Shown: positions 1 to 6,165 of the stretch, in pieces
Position numbering within the stretch: position 1 is the stretch's first letter
Layout: each line of letters begins with the position of its first letter
Origin: Immundisolibacter sp.
GTDB lineage: Bacteria; Pseudomonadota; Gammaproteobacteria; Immundisolibacterales; Immundisolibacteraceae
Length of the DNA: 6,789 nucleotides
NCBI RefSeq assembly: GCF_041601295.1
Contig: NZ_JBFIII010000125.1
Span: 1-6,789, forward strand
Direction: 5' to 3'
The notes under the pieces: generated by a model
The model's database searches: none
Told to the model about the DNA's origin: nothing
Seen by the model: the letters and a program-made list of their open reading frames with translations, nothing else
Made by a program: the position numbers and the translations under genes

Positions 1-319
1 GGCCGCGGCCGGTCAGCAGCCAGGCCGGCGTGGGCGCAAGCGCACTCAGTGCGCCGGCCACCATCACCAGCAACAGACCGTCGCGCACCAGTCGGCGGGA
101 ACCGCGCCAGTGGCTGAGTTGCCCGGAGGCGACGCCAAGCAGAAAGCTCGCCAGCGCCCCGGCCGACATTACCCAGCCAATCTGAAGCAGCGTCAGTTGC
201 ATGGCGCCGCGCAGGTCGAGCGCTGCCGGACTGGCCTTGGCCAAAGCAGTCGCCGCCGCGACGCCGGCCAGAAACGCGATGCTGACACCGCGCCAGTGGG
301 TAGGGGTCGCGATCGCCAT
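1..319 (-). CDS. Major-facilitator-type transporter, N-terminal part (runs off left edge)
   Basis: The first 106 codons of a membrane protein are visible, read from ATG at 319 towards base 1; the rest lies outside the window. The fragment starts MAIATPTHWRGVSIAFLAGV and contains three hydrophobic stretches, at about residues 11-28, 41-63 and 79-96. Between the second and third lies a short polar loop, GQLSHWRGSRRLVRDG, which resembles the basic loop between helices 2 and 3 of major facilitator superfamily proteins (usually GxLxDRxGRR). The loop is a loose match, so the family call is inferred from helix pattern and loop, and the substrate is unknown; cyanate/nitroimidazole-type (CynX-like) permeases look similar at the N-terminus. 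An in-frame TGA at 340-338 makes ATG 319 the only good start. No clear Shine-Dalgarno is present. The gene begins 13 nt after the gcvPA stop and is probably co-transcribed and perhaps translationally coupled with it. Confidence 0.72.
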   Translation of the reverse strand, partial: MAIATPTHWRGVSIAFLAGVAAATALAKASPAALDLRGAMQLTLLQIGWVMSAGALASFLLGVASGQLSHWRGSRRLVRDGLLLVMVAGALSALAPTPAWLLTGRG

Positions 320-332
320 CGGGTTCAGGGTC

Positions 333-1676
333 TCAGATCAGATCGGCGGTCGCCGCCACGTAGCGGTCGCAGGCGCTGGCCGGCGTCAGTTCGGTGGTGC
401 ACAGCAGCAGGCAGTCGGCCAGTTCCGGATAGTGCTCGGCCAGCGGCAGGCCGCCCAGGATATGGCGAGCCAGCAAGCCATCGAGCAGCTGTGGCAGGTC
501 GCCAGGCAGGCGCAGCACCGCCTCGTTGAAGCGGGGTCCGCTGAAGGCCGCCGAAACTCCCGGCAGGGCGCACAGGCCGTCGGTCAAGTGGCGCAGGTGG
601 GCGTGGCTTTGCCGCGCCACAGTGCTCAGCCCGGCCGGCCCCATCAGGCTCAGGTAAAGGGTAGCGGCGGTTGCAAGCAGGCCCTGGTTGGTACAGATGT
701 TGGAAGTGGCCCTGGCACGCCGGATATGTTGCTCGCGTGCTTGCAGCGTCAGGGTGAAGCCGGTCTTGCCGGCGCGATCCACCGTGCGACCGGCGATGCG
801 CCCCGGCAGCTGTCGCATCAAGCCCTCTCGACAGGCCATGAAGCCCAGGTACGGCCCACCCCCAGCCAGCGGGATGCCCAACGGCTGGCCCTCGCCACAG
901 GCAATATCGGCGCCCTTGGTGCCCCATTCGCCGGGCGGCTTGAGGATGGCCAGCGCCAGCGGATTGACCACGCCGATGACCAGCGCACCTGCCTGGTGGG
1001 CTGCGTCGGTCAGCAGGTCAACATCCTCCAGCACGCCAAAGAAATTCGGCTGCGGGATGACCAGCGACGTGACCCCTTGCCAGTCGATGCCGTCGATGTC
1101 AGTGTGTCCGGTGGCGGGGTCGAAACCTGGCTCAAGGACTTCGATGCCCTGCAGCGCGACGATGCTGCGCACAGTCGCGCGGTAGGCCGGATGCAGCGCG
1201 CGCGGCAGCAGCACGCGCCGACCGGTCGTGCCGTTTGCCCGCACCGCCATCAACACAGCCTCGGCCAGCGCCGAGGCGCCGTCGTACAGCGAGGCATTGG
1301 CCACGTCCAGCGCACACAGCCCGGCGATCATGCTCTGGAACTCGTACAGCACCTGCAGCGTGCCCTGGCTCGCCTCCGCCTGGTAGGGCGTATAGGCCGA
1401 GTAGAACTCGCCGCGACTCACCAGTTGCCACACGGCGGCGGGAATATGGTGCTGATAGGCGCCGGCACCCAGGAAGCAGGTCGGATTGCTGTCGCCCGCC
1501 GTGCGCTCGGCCAGCAGTGCGCCCACTTCCCACTCGGCCAGGCCTTCGGGTATGCCGGGCAGGTCGGTCAGGCGCAGCGCCGGTGGAATCTCGTCAAACA
1601 GCGTCTCGATATCGGGCACGCCGATGGCGCGCAGCATGTCGGTAACTTCCTGCGCCGTGTGCGGGATGAACGGCAT
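333..1676 (-). CDS. gcvPA: Glycine dehydrogenase (decarboxylating) subunit 1, split P-protein
   Basis: This is the alpha half of the two-subunit P-protein, which with GcvPB decarboxylates glycine by PLP chemistry and loads the aminomethyl group onto lipoyl-GcvH in the cytoplasm. The 447-residue length is normal and the gene looks intact. Visible family motifs are FLGAGAYQHHIP at 68-79, EFYSAYTPYQAEASQGTLQ at 90-108, YDGASA at 131-136, GEGQPLG at 261-267, GGPYLG at 273-278, PGRI at 291-294, LQAREQHIRR at 311-320 and ATSNICTNQ at 323-331. The PLP-binding lysine lies in GcvPB in split systems, so this subunit alone should be inactive. The start ATG (1676-1674) shares its A with the gcvH stop TGA, and GAGG at 1687-1684 sits 7 nt upstream, which points to translational coupling. 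Oddly, gcvPB does not follow; a transporter gene does. Confidence 0.96.
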   Translation of the reverse strand: MPFIPHTAQEVTDMLRAIGVPDIETLFDEIPPALRLTDLPGIPEGLAEWEVGALLAERTAGDSNPTCFLGAGAYQHHIPAAVWQLVSRGEFYSAYTPYQAEASQGTLQVLYEFQSMIAGLCALDVANASLYDGASALAEAVLMAVRANGTTGRRVLLPRALHPAYRATVRSIVALQGIEVLEPGFDPATGHTDIDGIDWQGVTSLVIPQPNFFGVLEDVDLLTDAAHQAGALVIGVVNPLALAILKPPGEWGTKGADIACGEGQPLGIPLAGGGPYLGFMACREGLMRQLPGRIAGRTVDRAGKTGFTLTLQAREQHIRRARATSNICTNQGLLATAATLYLSLMGPAGLSTVARQSHAHLRHLTDGLCALPGVSAAFSGPRFNEAVLRLPGDLPQLLDGLLARHILGGLPLAEHYPELADCLLLCTTELTPASACDRYVAATADLI

Positions 1677-2059
1677 CAGCTGGCCTCGATCAACGCGCGG
1701 TAGGCGACCGCATCAAGCGTGTCCGACGGCATGGCGGCGGCCCTCAGACGCAGCAGCCAGCCGCCACCATACGGGTCCTGGTTGATCTGTTCCGGCGTAG
1801 CGCTGAGTGTCTCGTTGATCGCCGCCACCTCACCTGCCAGCGGCGCGTACACGTCGGCGGCCGCCTTGACTGATTCCACCACCGCGCAGGCGGCGCCGGC
1901 GGGAAGCTGTTTGCCTGCCGCAGGGAGCTCCACGTAGACAAGATCGCCCAACTGAGCCTGGGCGTGGTCGGTAATTCCCACCGTGATGCTGCCGTCGGCC
2001 TCCTGGCGCAGCCATTCGTGGGTTCGGGTGTAGCGAAGTGTGTCTGGCACCTGGCTCAA
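1676..2059 (-). CDS. gcvH: Glycine cleavage system H protein (lipoyl carrier)
   Basis: GcvH carries the aminomethyl group on a lipoyl arm between the P, T and L proteins. The 127-residue product has the family N-terminus, MSQVPDTLRYTRTHEWLR, and the lipoylation motif VESVKAAADVYAP at 61-73 with the acceptor lysine at K65. The region ITVGITDHAQAQLGDLVYVELP at 25-46, only lightly diverged, is also typical. The start is read as TTG at 2059-2057: GGAGA at 2070-2066 lies 6 nt upstream, and the resulting N-terminus matches the family length of about 125-130 residues. A longer reading frame from 2110 would add 17 residues (IPPALAGFIPDRR...) that do not look like GcvH. The gene lies 69 nt after gcvT and overlaps gcvPA by one base. 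The rare TTG start may keep translation modest. Confidence 0.96.
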   Translation of the reverse strand: MSQVPDTLRYTRTHEWLRQEADGSITVGITDHAQAQLGDLVYVELPAAGKQLPAGAACAVVESVKAAADVYAPLAGEVAAINETLSATPEQINQDPYGGGWLLRLRAAAMPSDTLDAVAYRALIEAS

Positions 2060-2065
2060 GATGGG

Positions 2066-2070
2066 TCTCC
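2066..2070 (-). promoter_or_regulatory. Ribosome binding site setting the gcvH TTG start
   Basis: On the minus strand GGAGA is followed by six bases (CCCATC) and then TTG. No ATG or GTG in the gcvH frame is similarly placed, so this site decides the start. Confidence 0.7.
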
Positions 2071-2083
2071 GGTCAGGAATGAA

Positions 2084-2099
2084 GCCGGCAAGGGCCGGC
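2084..2099 (-). repeat. Small hairpin in the gcvT-gcvH gap
   Basis: Two copies of GCCGGC, each self-complementary, are separated by four bases and can form a 6-bp GC-only stem with a tetraloop within the 69-nt gap between gcvT and gcvH. There is no T-run after it on the minus strand, so it does not look like a full terminator. It might slow or attenuate transcription, or protect a processed message. In such GC-rich DNA it may also be chance. Confidence 0.3.
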
Positions 2100-2128
2100 G
2101 GGATCGTCAAGCGGCGACCAAGGGTCTG

Positions 2129-3247
2129 TCACGCTTGCATCAACGGTGGCAGCTCAAGGCGCAGCGTGCCTTCGCGCACGAACGGTGGCGTCACCAGTTG
2201 GCCTGGCAGGTCCCGATCGCGGATGCGTATGGTACAGACGCCCTCGGCCCCCGTTTCCACACGCGCCAAGCCGATGCCCCGGCCGACCGTGGGCCCGAAG
2301 CCACCGGACGTGAGGTGGCCGATCTGTCGGCCCTCCTGGAATACGGGCGCGTCGTCGCGCAGCACGCCGCGGCAGGCCAGCACCACCCCGGCACGTTGCT
2401 GAGCCGGTCCGGCGGTGCGCCGGGCGGCCAGAGCCGCCTGACCGATAAAGTCGCGATGGGGCGGCTCCCAATGCACGGTCCAGGCCAGACCGCATTCGAG
2501 TGGTGTGATGGTCTCGTCCATATCGTGGCCATACAGCGACAAGCCCGCTTCCAGCCGCAAGGTATCCCGCGACCCGAGGCCGGTCGGCCGGATGCCCGCC
2601 TCCAGCAGCGTCCGCCACACCTGCGGCGCCGAGTCGGCCGGCAGCATGATTTCAAAGCCGTCCTCGCCTGTGTAGCCGGTGCGTCCGACCAGCCAGTCGC
2701 CGTGCTCTGTCGCGGCAAAGCGGGCCAGATCAGCGGTCGCGACACGCAAGGCATCCGGCAACGATCGGGATGCCTGCGTACGAGCCAGTGGTCCTTGCAC
2801 CGCCAGCATGGCCAGATCGTCGCGCGGCGTGAGGTCAACGTCAAAACCGGCCAGCTGGCCGCGCAGCCAGGCAAGATCGGCGTCACGCCGGGCTGCGTTC
2901 AGCACCACTCGAAAGCGGTCGGTACCGAGACGGTAGACCAGCAGGTCGTCGATGATGCCGGCCTGTTCGTTCAGCAGGCAGGTATACAAGGCCTTACCGG
3001 TGCCGATGCGCGCCACGTCGCCGCACAGCATACGACGCAGGTAGCTGTCGGCCTGCGGTCCGCTGATGTCCGCCTGCGCCATATGCGACACGTCGAACAC
3101 CCCGGCGGCGGTGCGCACCGCGTGGTGTTCGTCCAGCTGCGAGCCATAATGCAGTGGCATGTCCCAGCCGGCGAATGGCGCCATGCGGGCGCCAGCGGCC
3201 AGGTGCAGGGCGTGCAAGGGAGTGGGGCGCAGGACGTCGTGGGGCAT
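2129..3247 (-). CDS. gcvT: Glycine cleavage system T protein (aminomethyltransferase)
   Basis: GcvT releases ammonia from aminomethyl-lipoyl-GcvH and passes the one-carbon unit to tetrahydrofolate. The 372-residue product is close to the usual 360-375. It shows RPTPLHALHLAAGARMAPFAGW at the N-terminus, MPLHYGSQLDEHHAVRTAAG then VFDVSHM at 30-56, the catalytic region AGIIDDLLVYR at 96-106 (the reactive aspartate of the family falls in IIDDL, D100/D101), GYTGEDGFEI at 191-200, SRDTLRLEAGLSLYGHDMDE at 226-245 and GHLTSGGFGPT at 310-320. ATG at 3247 is chosen because it gives the family N-terminus; an in-frame TTG at 3286 would add 13 residues but lies inside the probable promoter. Neither has a strong Shine-Dalgarno. 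The gene is first of the operon gcvT-gcvH-gcvPA-transporter. No glycine riboswitch fits in the 89 bp upstream. Confidence 0.96.
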   Translation of the reverse strand: MPHDVLRPTPLHALHLAAGARMAPFAGWDMPLHYGSQLDEHHAVRTAAGVFDVSHMAQADISGPQADSYLRRMLCGDVARIGTGKALYTCLLNEQAGIIDDLLVYRLGTDRFRVVLNAARRDADLAWLRGQLAGFDVDLTPRDDLAMLAVQGPLARTQASRSLPDALRVATADLARFAATEHGDWLVGRTGYTGEDGFEIMLPADSAPQVWRTLLEAGIRPTGLGSRDTLRLEAGLSLYGHDMDETITPLECGLAWTVHWEPPHRDFIGQAALAARRTAGPAQQRAGVVLACRGVLRDDAPVFQEGRQIGHLTSGGFGPTVGRGIGLARVETGAEGVCTIRIRDRDLPGQLVTPPFVREGTLRLELPPLMQA

Positions 3248-3267
3248 AGCTGGGGTCCGGGAGGATT

Positions 3268-3288
3268 GCTTGGCATCATAAGCCAAGC
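3268..3288. repeat. Perfect 7+7 bp inverted repeat between gcvT and argB
   Basis: The left arm GCTTGGC (3268-3274) and right arm GCCAAGC (3282-3288) are exact reverse complements around a 7-base AT-rich spacer. The spacer holds the best minus-strand -10 candidate for the gcv operon. The size, symmetry and place in a divergent intergenic gap suggest a protein-binding operator. It could also fold as a 7-bp hairpin at the start of an RNA. No regulator can be named from the sequence. Confidence 0.5.
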
Positions 3289-3303
3289 CAGCCCGACCTA
3301 GAA
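3275..3303 (-). promoter_or_regulatory. Possible gcv operon promoter
   Basis: On the minus strand TATGAT (3280-3275) matches the sigma-70 -10 hexamer at five of six places. With a 17-bp spacer the -35 position is TTCTAG (3303-3298), a poor match, so an activator may be needed. Transcription would start near 3268, giving a leader of about 20 nt before the gcvT ATG. Confidence 0.3.
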
Positions 3304-3304
3304 T
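3299..3304 (+). promoter_or_regulatory. Possible argB -10 element
   Basis: TAGAAT differs from TATAAT at one place and lies 33 bases before the argB ATG, giving a leader of about 25 nt. No good -35 hexamer lies 16-18 bp upstream. It overlaps the -35 position proposed for the opposite-facing gcv promoter, so the two would compete for polymerase if both are real. Confidence 0.25.
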
Positions 3305-3325
3305 TCGTTCGTAACTCGATTGTCC

Positions 3326-3330
3326 GGAGA
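3326..3330 (+). promoter_or_regulatory. Ribosome binding site for argB
   Basis: GGAGA lies 6 nt before ATG 3337 but only 3 nt before the in-frame GTG 3334, so it favours the ATG. Confidence 0.65.
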
Positions 3331-3336
3331 CGCGTG

Positions 3337-4260
3337 ATGCCCTTGTCGATAGATGCCGCCGATCGCGTTGCCGTGGTGCTGGTCGAGGCGCTGCCTTACA
3401 TCCGCCGTTTCCGTGGCAAGACCATCGTCGTCAAATTCGGCGGCAATGCGATGGTGGATGCGCAACTCAAGCACAGCTTCGCACGCGACATTGTGCTCAT
3501 GAAGCTGGTCGGCATGAACCCGGTGGTAGTGCACGGCGGTGGCCCGCAGATCGGTCAGCTGCTTGCTCGCCTTGGCATCGAGAGTCGTTTCGTGGACGGC
3601 CAGCGGGTCACCGACGCCGCCACCATGGACGTGGTGGAAATGGTGCTCGGTGGCCTGGTGAACAAGGAAATCGTCAATCTGATCAACAGCCACGGTGGCC
3701 AGGCGGTGGGCATCACCGGCAAGGACGCGGCCGCCATCCGCGCCCGCAAACTGACCCCACGGAGCACCGGCGACGCCGAATCACTTCCCGAGGAGATTAT
3801 CGATCTTGGTCACGTCGGCGAGGTGGAGGCCATCGATACGGCGCTGATCGACCTGCTGAGCGGGCGTGATTTCATCCCGGTGCTGGCGCCCATCGGCGTC
3901 GGCGCTGACGGTGCGACCTACAACATCAACGCCGATACCGTGGCCGGTAAGCTGGCGGTGGCGATGAAGGCCGAAAAACTGATGTTGCTGACCAACACCA
4001 CCGGCGTGCTGGACGGTGGTGGCAAGCTGATCCCGCGCATGGATGCTGCCACGGTGCAGGCGCTGATCGCCGACGGCACCGTCCACGGTGGCATGCTGCC
4101 CAAGGTGCACTGTGCCTTGGATGCGGTGGCCGGTGGCGTCGGTAGTGCTCACATCGTCGACGGCCGGGTGGAACACGCCGTGTTGCTGGAAGTGTTCACC
4201 GACAGCGGCGTCGGCACACTGATCGCCGGCGCCCTGGACGGCGTCTGGCCGGCGAGCTGA
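3337..4260 (+). CDS. argB: Acetylglutamate kinase
   Basis: ArgB phosphorylates N-acetyl-L-glutamate with ATP, the second step of arginine (ornithine) synthesis, in the cytoplasm. The 307-residue product has the amino-acid-kinase motifs in order: VVKFGGNAM at 31-39 (K33 and the glycines hold phosphates), VVVHGGGPQIG at 63-73, RVTD at 90-93, NINADTVAGKLA at 196-207, LLTNTTGVLD at 217-226 and GGMLPKV at 251-257. It has the N-terminal helix VLVEALPYIRRFRGK at 14-28 and the C-terminal HAVLLEVFTDSGVGT at 280-294. In known family members these two parts form the hexamer contact and arginine site, so feedback inhibition by arginine is inferred. ATG 3337 is preferred to GTG 3334 on Shine-Dalgarno spacing. 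It diverges from gcvT, and the dioxygenase alpha gene follows after 36 nt. Confidence 0.97.
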   Translation: MPLSIDAADRVAVVLVEALPYIRRFRGKTIVVKFGGNAMVDAQLKHSFARDIVLMKLVGMNPVVVHGGGPQIGQLLARLGIESRFVDGQRVTDAATMDVVEMVLGGLVNKEIVNLINSHGGQAVGITGKDAAAIRARKLTPRSTGDAESLPEEIIDLGHVGEVEAIDTALIDLLSGRDFIPVLAPIGVGADGATYNINADTVAGKLAVAMKAEKLMLLTNTTGVLDGGGKLIPRMDAATVQALIADGTVHGGMLPKVHCALDAVAGGVGSAHIVDGRVEHAVLLEVFTDSGVGTLIAGALDGVWPAS

Positions 4261-4283
4261 GCGCTGCACACGTTGCCAATGCC

Positions 4284-4289
4284 AGGAGA
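4284..4289 (+). promoter_or_regulatory. Ribosome binding site setting the GTG start of the dioxygenase alpha gene
   Basis: AGGAGA is followed by seven bases and GTG at 4297. It lies downstream of the other in-frame candidates, TTG 4273 and ATG 4279, neither of which has such a site before it. Confidence 0.75.
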
Positions 4290-4296
4290 AACCGCA

Positions 4297-5607
4297 GTGG
4301 ATGTGGACAGTCTTGTCCAAGACAGCCCCGAGGCGGGCGTATTTCGCGTACATCGGAAGGTGTTTCTTGATGCAGAGATCTTCGAGCGCGAAATGGAGCG
4401 AATTTTCGAGGCCACCTGGGTCTTCGTGGCCCTGGACAGCGAGATTCCAAACCCGCACGATTTCGTGACCCGGCACATCGGTCGCCAACCGATGATCCTG
4501 ATGCGCGACGCCAGCGGGAGGCTCGGCGGCTTTCTGAACAGCTGTCGCCACAAGGGCACCTTGCTGTGTCCGTTTCGCGCCGGGAACCGCAAGTTCCATA
4601 CCTGCCCGTATCACGGCTGGTCCTACGACAGCGCGGGGCGCAACGTTGGCATTACCGACCACAAGGATGGCGCCTACCCGCCGGCCTTCGATGCCGAGAA
4701 CCACGACCTGATACCCCTGGCGCGGGTGGACAGCTATCGCGGCTTCGTGTTCGCGAGTCTGGCCGCGGACGTGCCCGGTCTGGATGAACACCTGGGCGAT
4801 GCCCGGATCCTGCTGGACCTGGTCGCTGACCAGGCGCCAGAGGGACTTGAATACATCCCCGGGGAGGCGAGCTATACCTACGATGGCAACTGGAAGTTGC
4901 AGTTCGAGAACGGCCTCGACGCCTATCATTTCTCGACCACGCATGCCGCCTTTGTGGACATCGTCCGCCAGCGGCCACGCGGAGCGCCGCCTGCCAAACC
5001 ACCTGGGGAAATCATTGCTGGCACCATCAGCATGCCGCGTGGGCACGCCATGTCCTGGTCGGTCGGTGCACCGGGACAGGAGCCGGAAAGCCGCCCACTG
5101 GTACGCGATGCACAGCTGCTGCAGCGGGTTTCGGACCGCGTCGGCGCGGCGCGCCTGGACTGGATGCTGCGCCAACGCAACCTGACGATTTTCCCCAATC
5201 TGCAGATCATCGACATCCAGTCCCTGCAACTGCGCACCTGGCAGCCGTTGGCGGTGGACAAAACGCGCATGAGTTCGCATTGCCTCGCACCGCGGGGTGA
5301 GAGCGCCCCGGCGCGGCGTTTTCGCATCCGTCAGTATGAGGAGTTCTTCAATGCCGGTGGTCTGGCCACGTCCGATGACAACGTCATGTACGCGCTGAGC
5401 CAGGGCGGTTTCGCAGCCACTGCGGCGGGCGACACGCAGGGCTATTCGCGCGGGATGGCGACGTCGCTTGCGGCGTCGGAGGCGTTCGCGGCTCTCGGGA
5501 CGAGCCAGGCCCGCTACAACGCCAGTCCGGCGGGATTGTCCTTTGGCGACGAGACGGCTATCCATGCCGGTTACCGGGAATGGCATCGGCTCATGTGCAG
5601 CCGGTGA
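4297..5607 (+). CDS. Rieske ring-hydroxylating dioxygenase, alpha (large) subunit, benzoate/anthranilate family
   Basis: This is the catalytic subunit of a Rieske non-heme iron oxygenase, which uses O2 and reductase-supplied electrons to hydroxylate an aromatic acid or similar compound. From the GTG start it has 436 residues, near the usual 420-465. The Rieske site is complete: NSCRHKG at 81-87 and CPYHGWSY at 103-110 give C83-x-H85-x17-C103-x2-H106. The mononuclear iron site is complete too: ENGLDAYHFSTTH at 204-216, with bridging D208 and ligands H211 and H216; the third ligand is probably D360 or D361 in ATSDDN. The C-terminal half (TIFPNLQIIDIQ, PLAVDKT, RIRQYEEFFNAGGLATSDD) resembles BenA/AntA-type large subunits. 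The substrate cannot be told. The gene lies 36 nt after argB with no clear terminator between, and 23 nt before its beta subunit. No reductase gene is present in the window. Confidence 0.93.
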   Translation: MDVDSLVQDSPEAGVFRVHRKVFLDAEIFEREMERIFEATWVFVALDSEIPNPHDFVTRHIGRQPMILMRDASGRLGGFLNSCRHKGTLLCPFRAGNRKFHTCPYHGWSYDSAGRNVGITDHKDGAYPPAFDAENHDLIPLARVDSYRGFVFASLAADVPGLDEHLGDARILLDLVADQAPEGLEYIPGEASYTYDGNWKLQFENGLDAYHFSTTHAAFVDIVRQRPRGAPPAKPPGEIIAGTISMPRGHAMSWSVGAPGQEPESRPLVRDAQLLQRVSDRVGAARLDWMLRQRNLTIFPNLQIIDIQSLQLRTWQPLAVDKTRMSSHCLAPRGESAPARRFRIRQYEEFFNAGGLATSDDNVMYALSQGGFAATAAGDTQGYSRGMATSLAASEAFAALGTSQARYNASPAGLSFGDETAIHAGYREWHRLMCSR

Positions 5608-5630
5608 TCTGACACAGCAGGACTTTATCC

Positions 5631-6131
5631 ATGGCCGACCCGAACGCCACTGCCATAGCCACCGCGCTGCTGTACCTGGAATGCCGCTGCCTGGACGCCC
5701 GCGACTGGCAGCAGTGGCTGGAGGTTTACGACCCAGACGTCGTCTACTGGGTGCCGGCCTGGCGCGATGAGCACACACAAACCAGCGACCCGGATACTGA
5801 GATATCGCAGATCTACCATGACTCGCGTCGCGGGCTGCAGGAGCGCGTGATGCGTGCGCAGTCAGGTAAGTCGGTCACGGCGATGCCGCTGCCGCGCACG
5901 ACCCATTTCGTGACCAACATTGAGGCCGAGTTCGAGAGCGCCAGCGAGATCTCGGTGCGGGCGAACTGGCTGGTGCAGGTCTACAACCCGCGCACGGAAA
6001 CACAGCACAGCAACTTCGGCGACTACGATCTGCGCCTGAGGCAGGACGCGCGGCGCTGGGTTATACGCTGGAAAAAAATCAAGATCCAGAACGACCTGGT
6101 TCCGGCGTTGATCGATTTTTATACGCTTTGA
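5631..6131 (+). CDS. Rieske ring-hydroxylating dioxygenase, beta (small) subunit, benzoate/anthranilate family
   Basis: This is the small, non-catalytic subunit that packs with the alpha subunit, usually as a hexamer (alpha3beta3), and has the SnoaL/NTF2-like cone fold. The 166-residue length is normal. Features shared with BenB/AntB-type subunits are LLYLECRCLDARDWQQWLE at 13-31, YDPDVVYWVPAW at 33-44, DPDTEISQIYHDSRRGLQER at 53-72, MPLPRTTHFVTNI at 85-97, and a C-terminal strand region ending KIKIQNDLVPALIDFYTL. ATG 5631 is preceded by CAGGA at 5618-5622, 8 nt away, and lies 23 nt after the alpha stop, so the two genes form one transcription unit. The closeness to the benzoate/anthranilate group rests on remembered family motifs; the substrate remains unknown. 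The gene is followed, 34 bp beyond its stop, by an oppositely directed gene. Confidence 0.93.
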   Translation: MADPNATAIATALLYLECRCLDARDWQQWLEVYDPDVVYWVPAWRDEHTQTSDPDTEISQIYHDSRRGLQERVMRAQSGKSVTAMPLPRTTHFVTNIEAEFESASEISVRANWLVQVYNPRTETQHSNFGDYDLRLRQDARRWVIRWKKIKIQNDLVPALIDFYTL

Positions 6132-6133
6132 TC

Positions 6134-6147
6134 GCGGCTCAAGCCGC
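6134..6147. terminator. Weak hairpin between convergent dioxygenase beta and SDR genes
   Basis: GCGGC (6134-6138) and GCCGC (6143-6147) form a 5-bp stem with a TCAA loop in the 34-bp gap between the two convergent stops. It could end transcription from both sides, but neither strand has a T-run after the stem, so the call is weak. Confidence 0.3.
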
Positions 6148-6165
6148 AACCGACCGCTGTCGCTG

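Noticed and set aside
201..1703. A 500-codon open frame on the plus strand, opposite gcvPA
   Set aside because: It is antisense to a gene with full GcvPA motifs. Its product is rich in Q, R, G, A and H with no recognisable domain, as expected from GC-biased codons read in reverse.
3245..3286. TTG 3286 as the gcvT start
   Set aside because: The 13 added residues do not resemble GcvT. The TTG lies in the inverted repeat and upstream of the predicted transcript start, and it has no Shine-Dalgarno.
1964..3301. A 445-codon open frame on the plus strand, opposite gcvT and part of gcvH
   Set aside because: It is antisense to clear GcvT and GcvH coding, has a low-complexity composition and shows no family motif.
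3248..3336. Glycine riboswitch upstream of gcvT
   Set aside because: The gap is only 89 bp, too short for the usual tandem aptamer plus expression platform, and I see no conserved aptamer core; only the single 7-bp palindrome is present.
4225..4253. GCCGGC repeats near the argB end as a terminator
   Set aside because: The two copies lie inside coding sequence with a 17-base loop and no T-run after them. Such hexamers are common in GC-rich DNA.
3781..5778. A 665-codon open frame on the minus strand across argB, the oxygenase alpha gene and the start of beta
   Set aside because: It is very long, but it spans three well-supported genes and two gaps on the other strand. Its translation is R/A/H/Q-rich with no domain seen. 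GC-rich third positions suppress stops in this frame.
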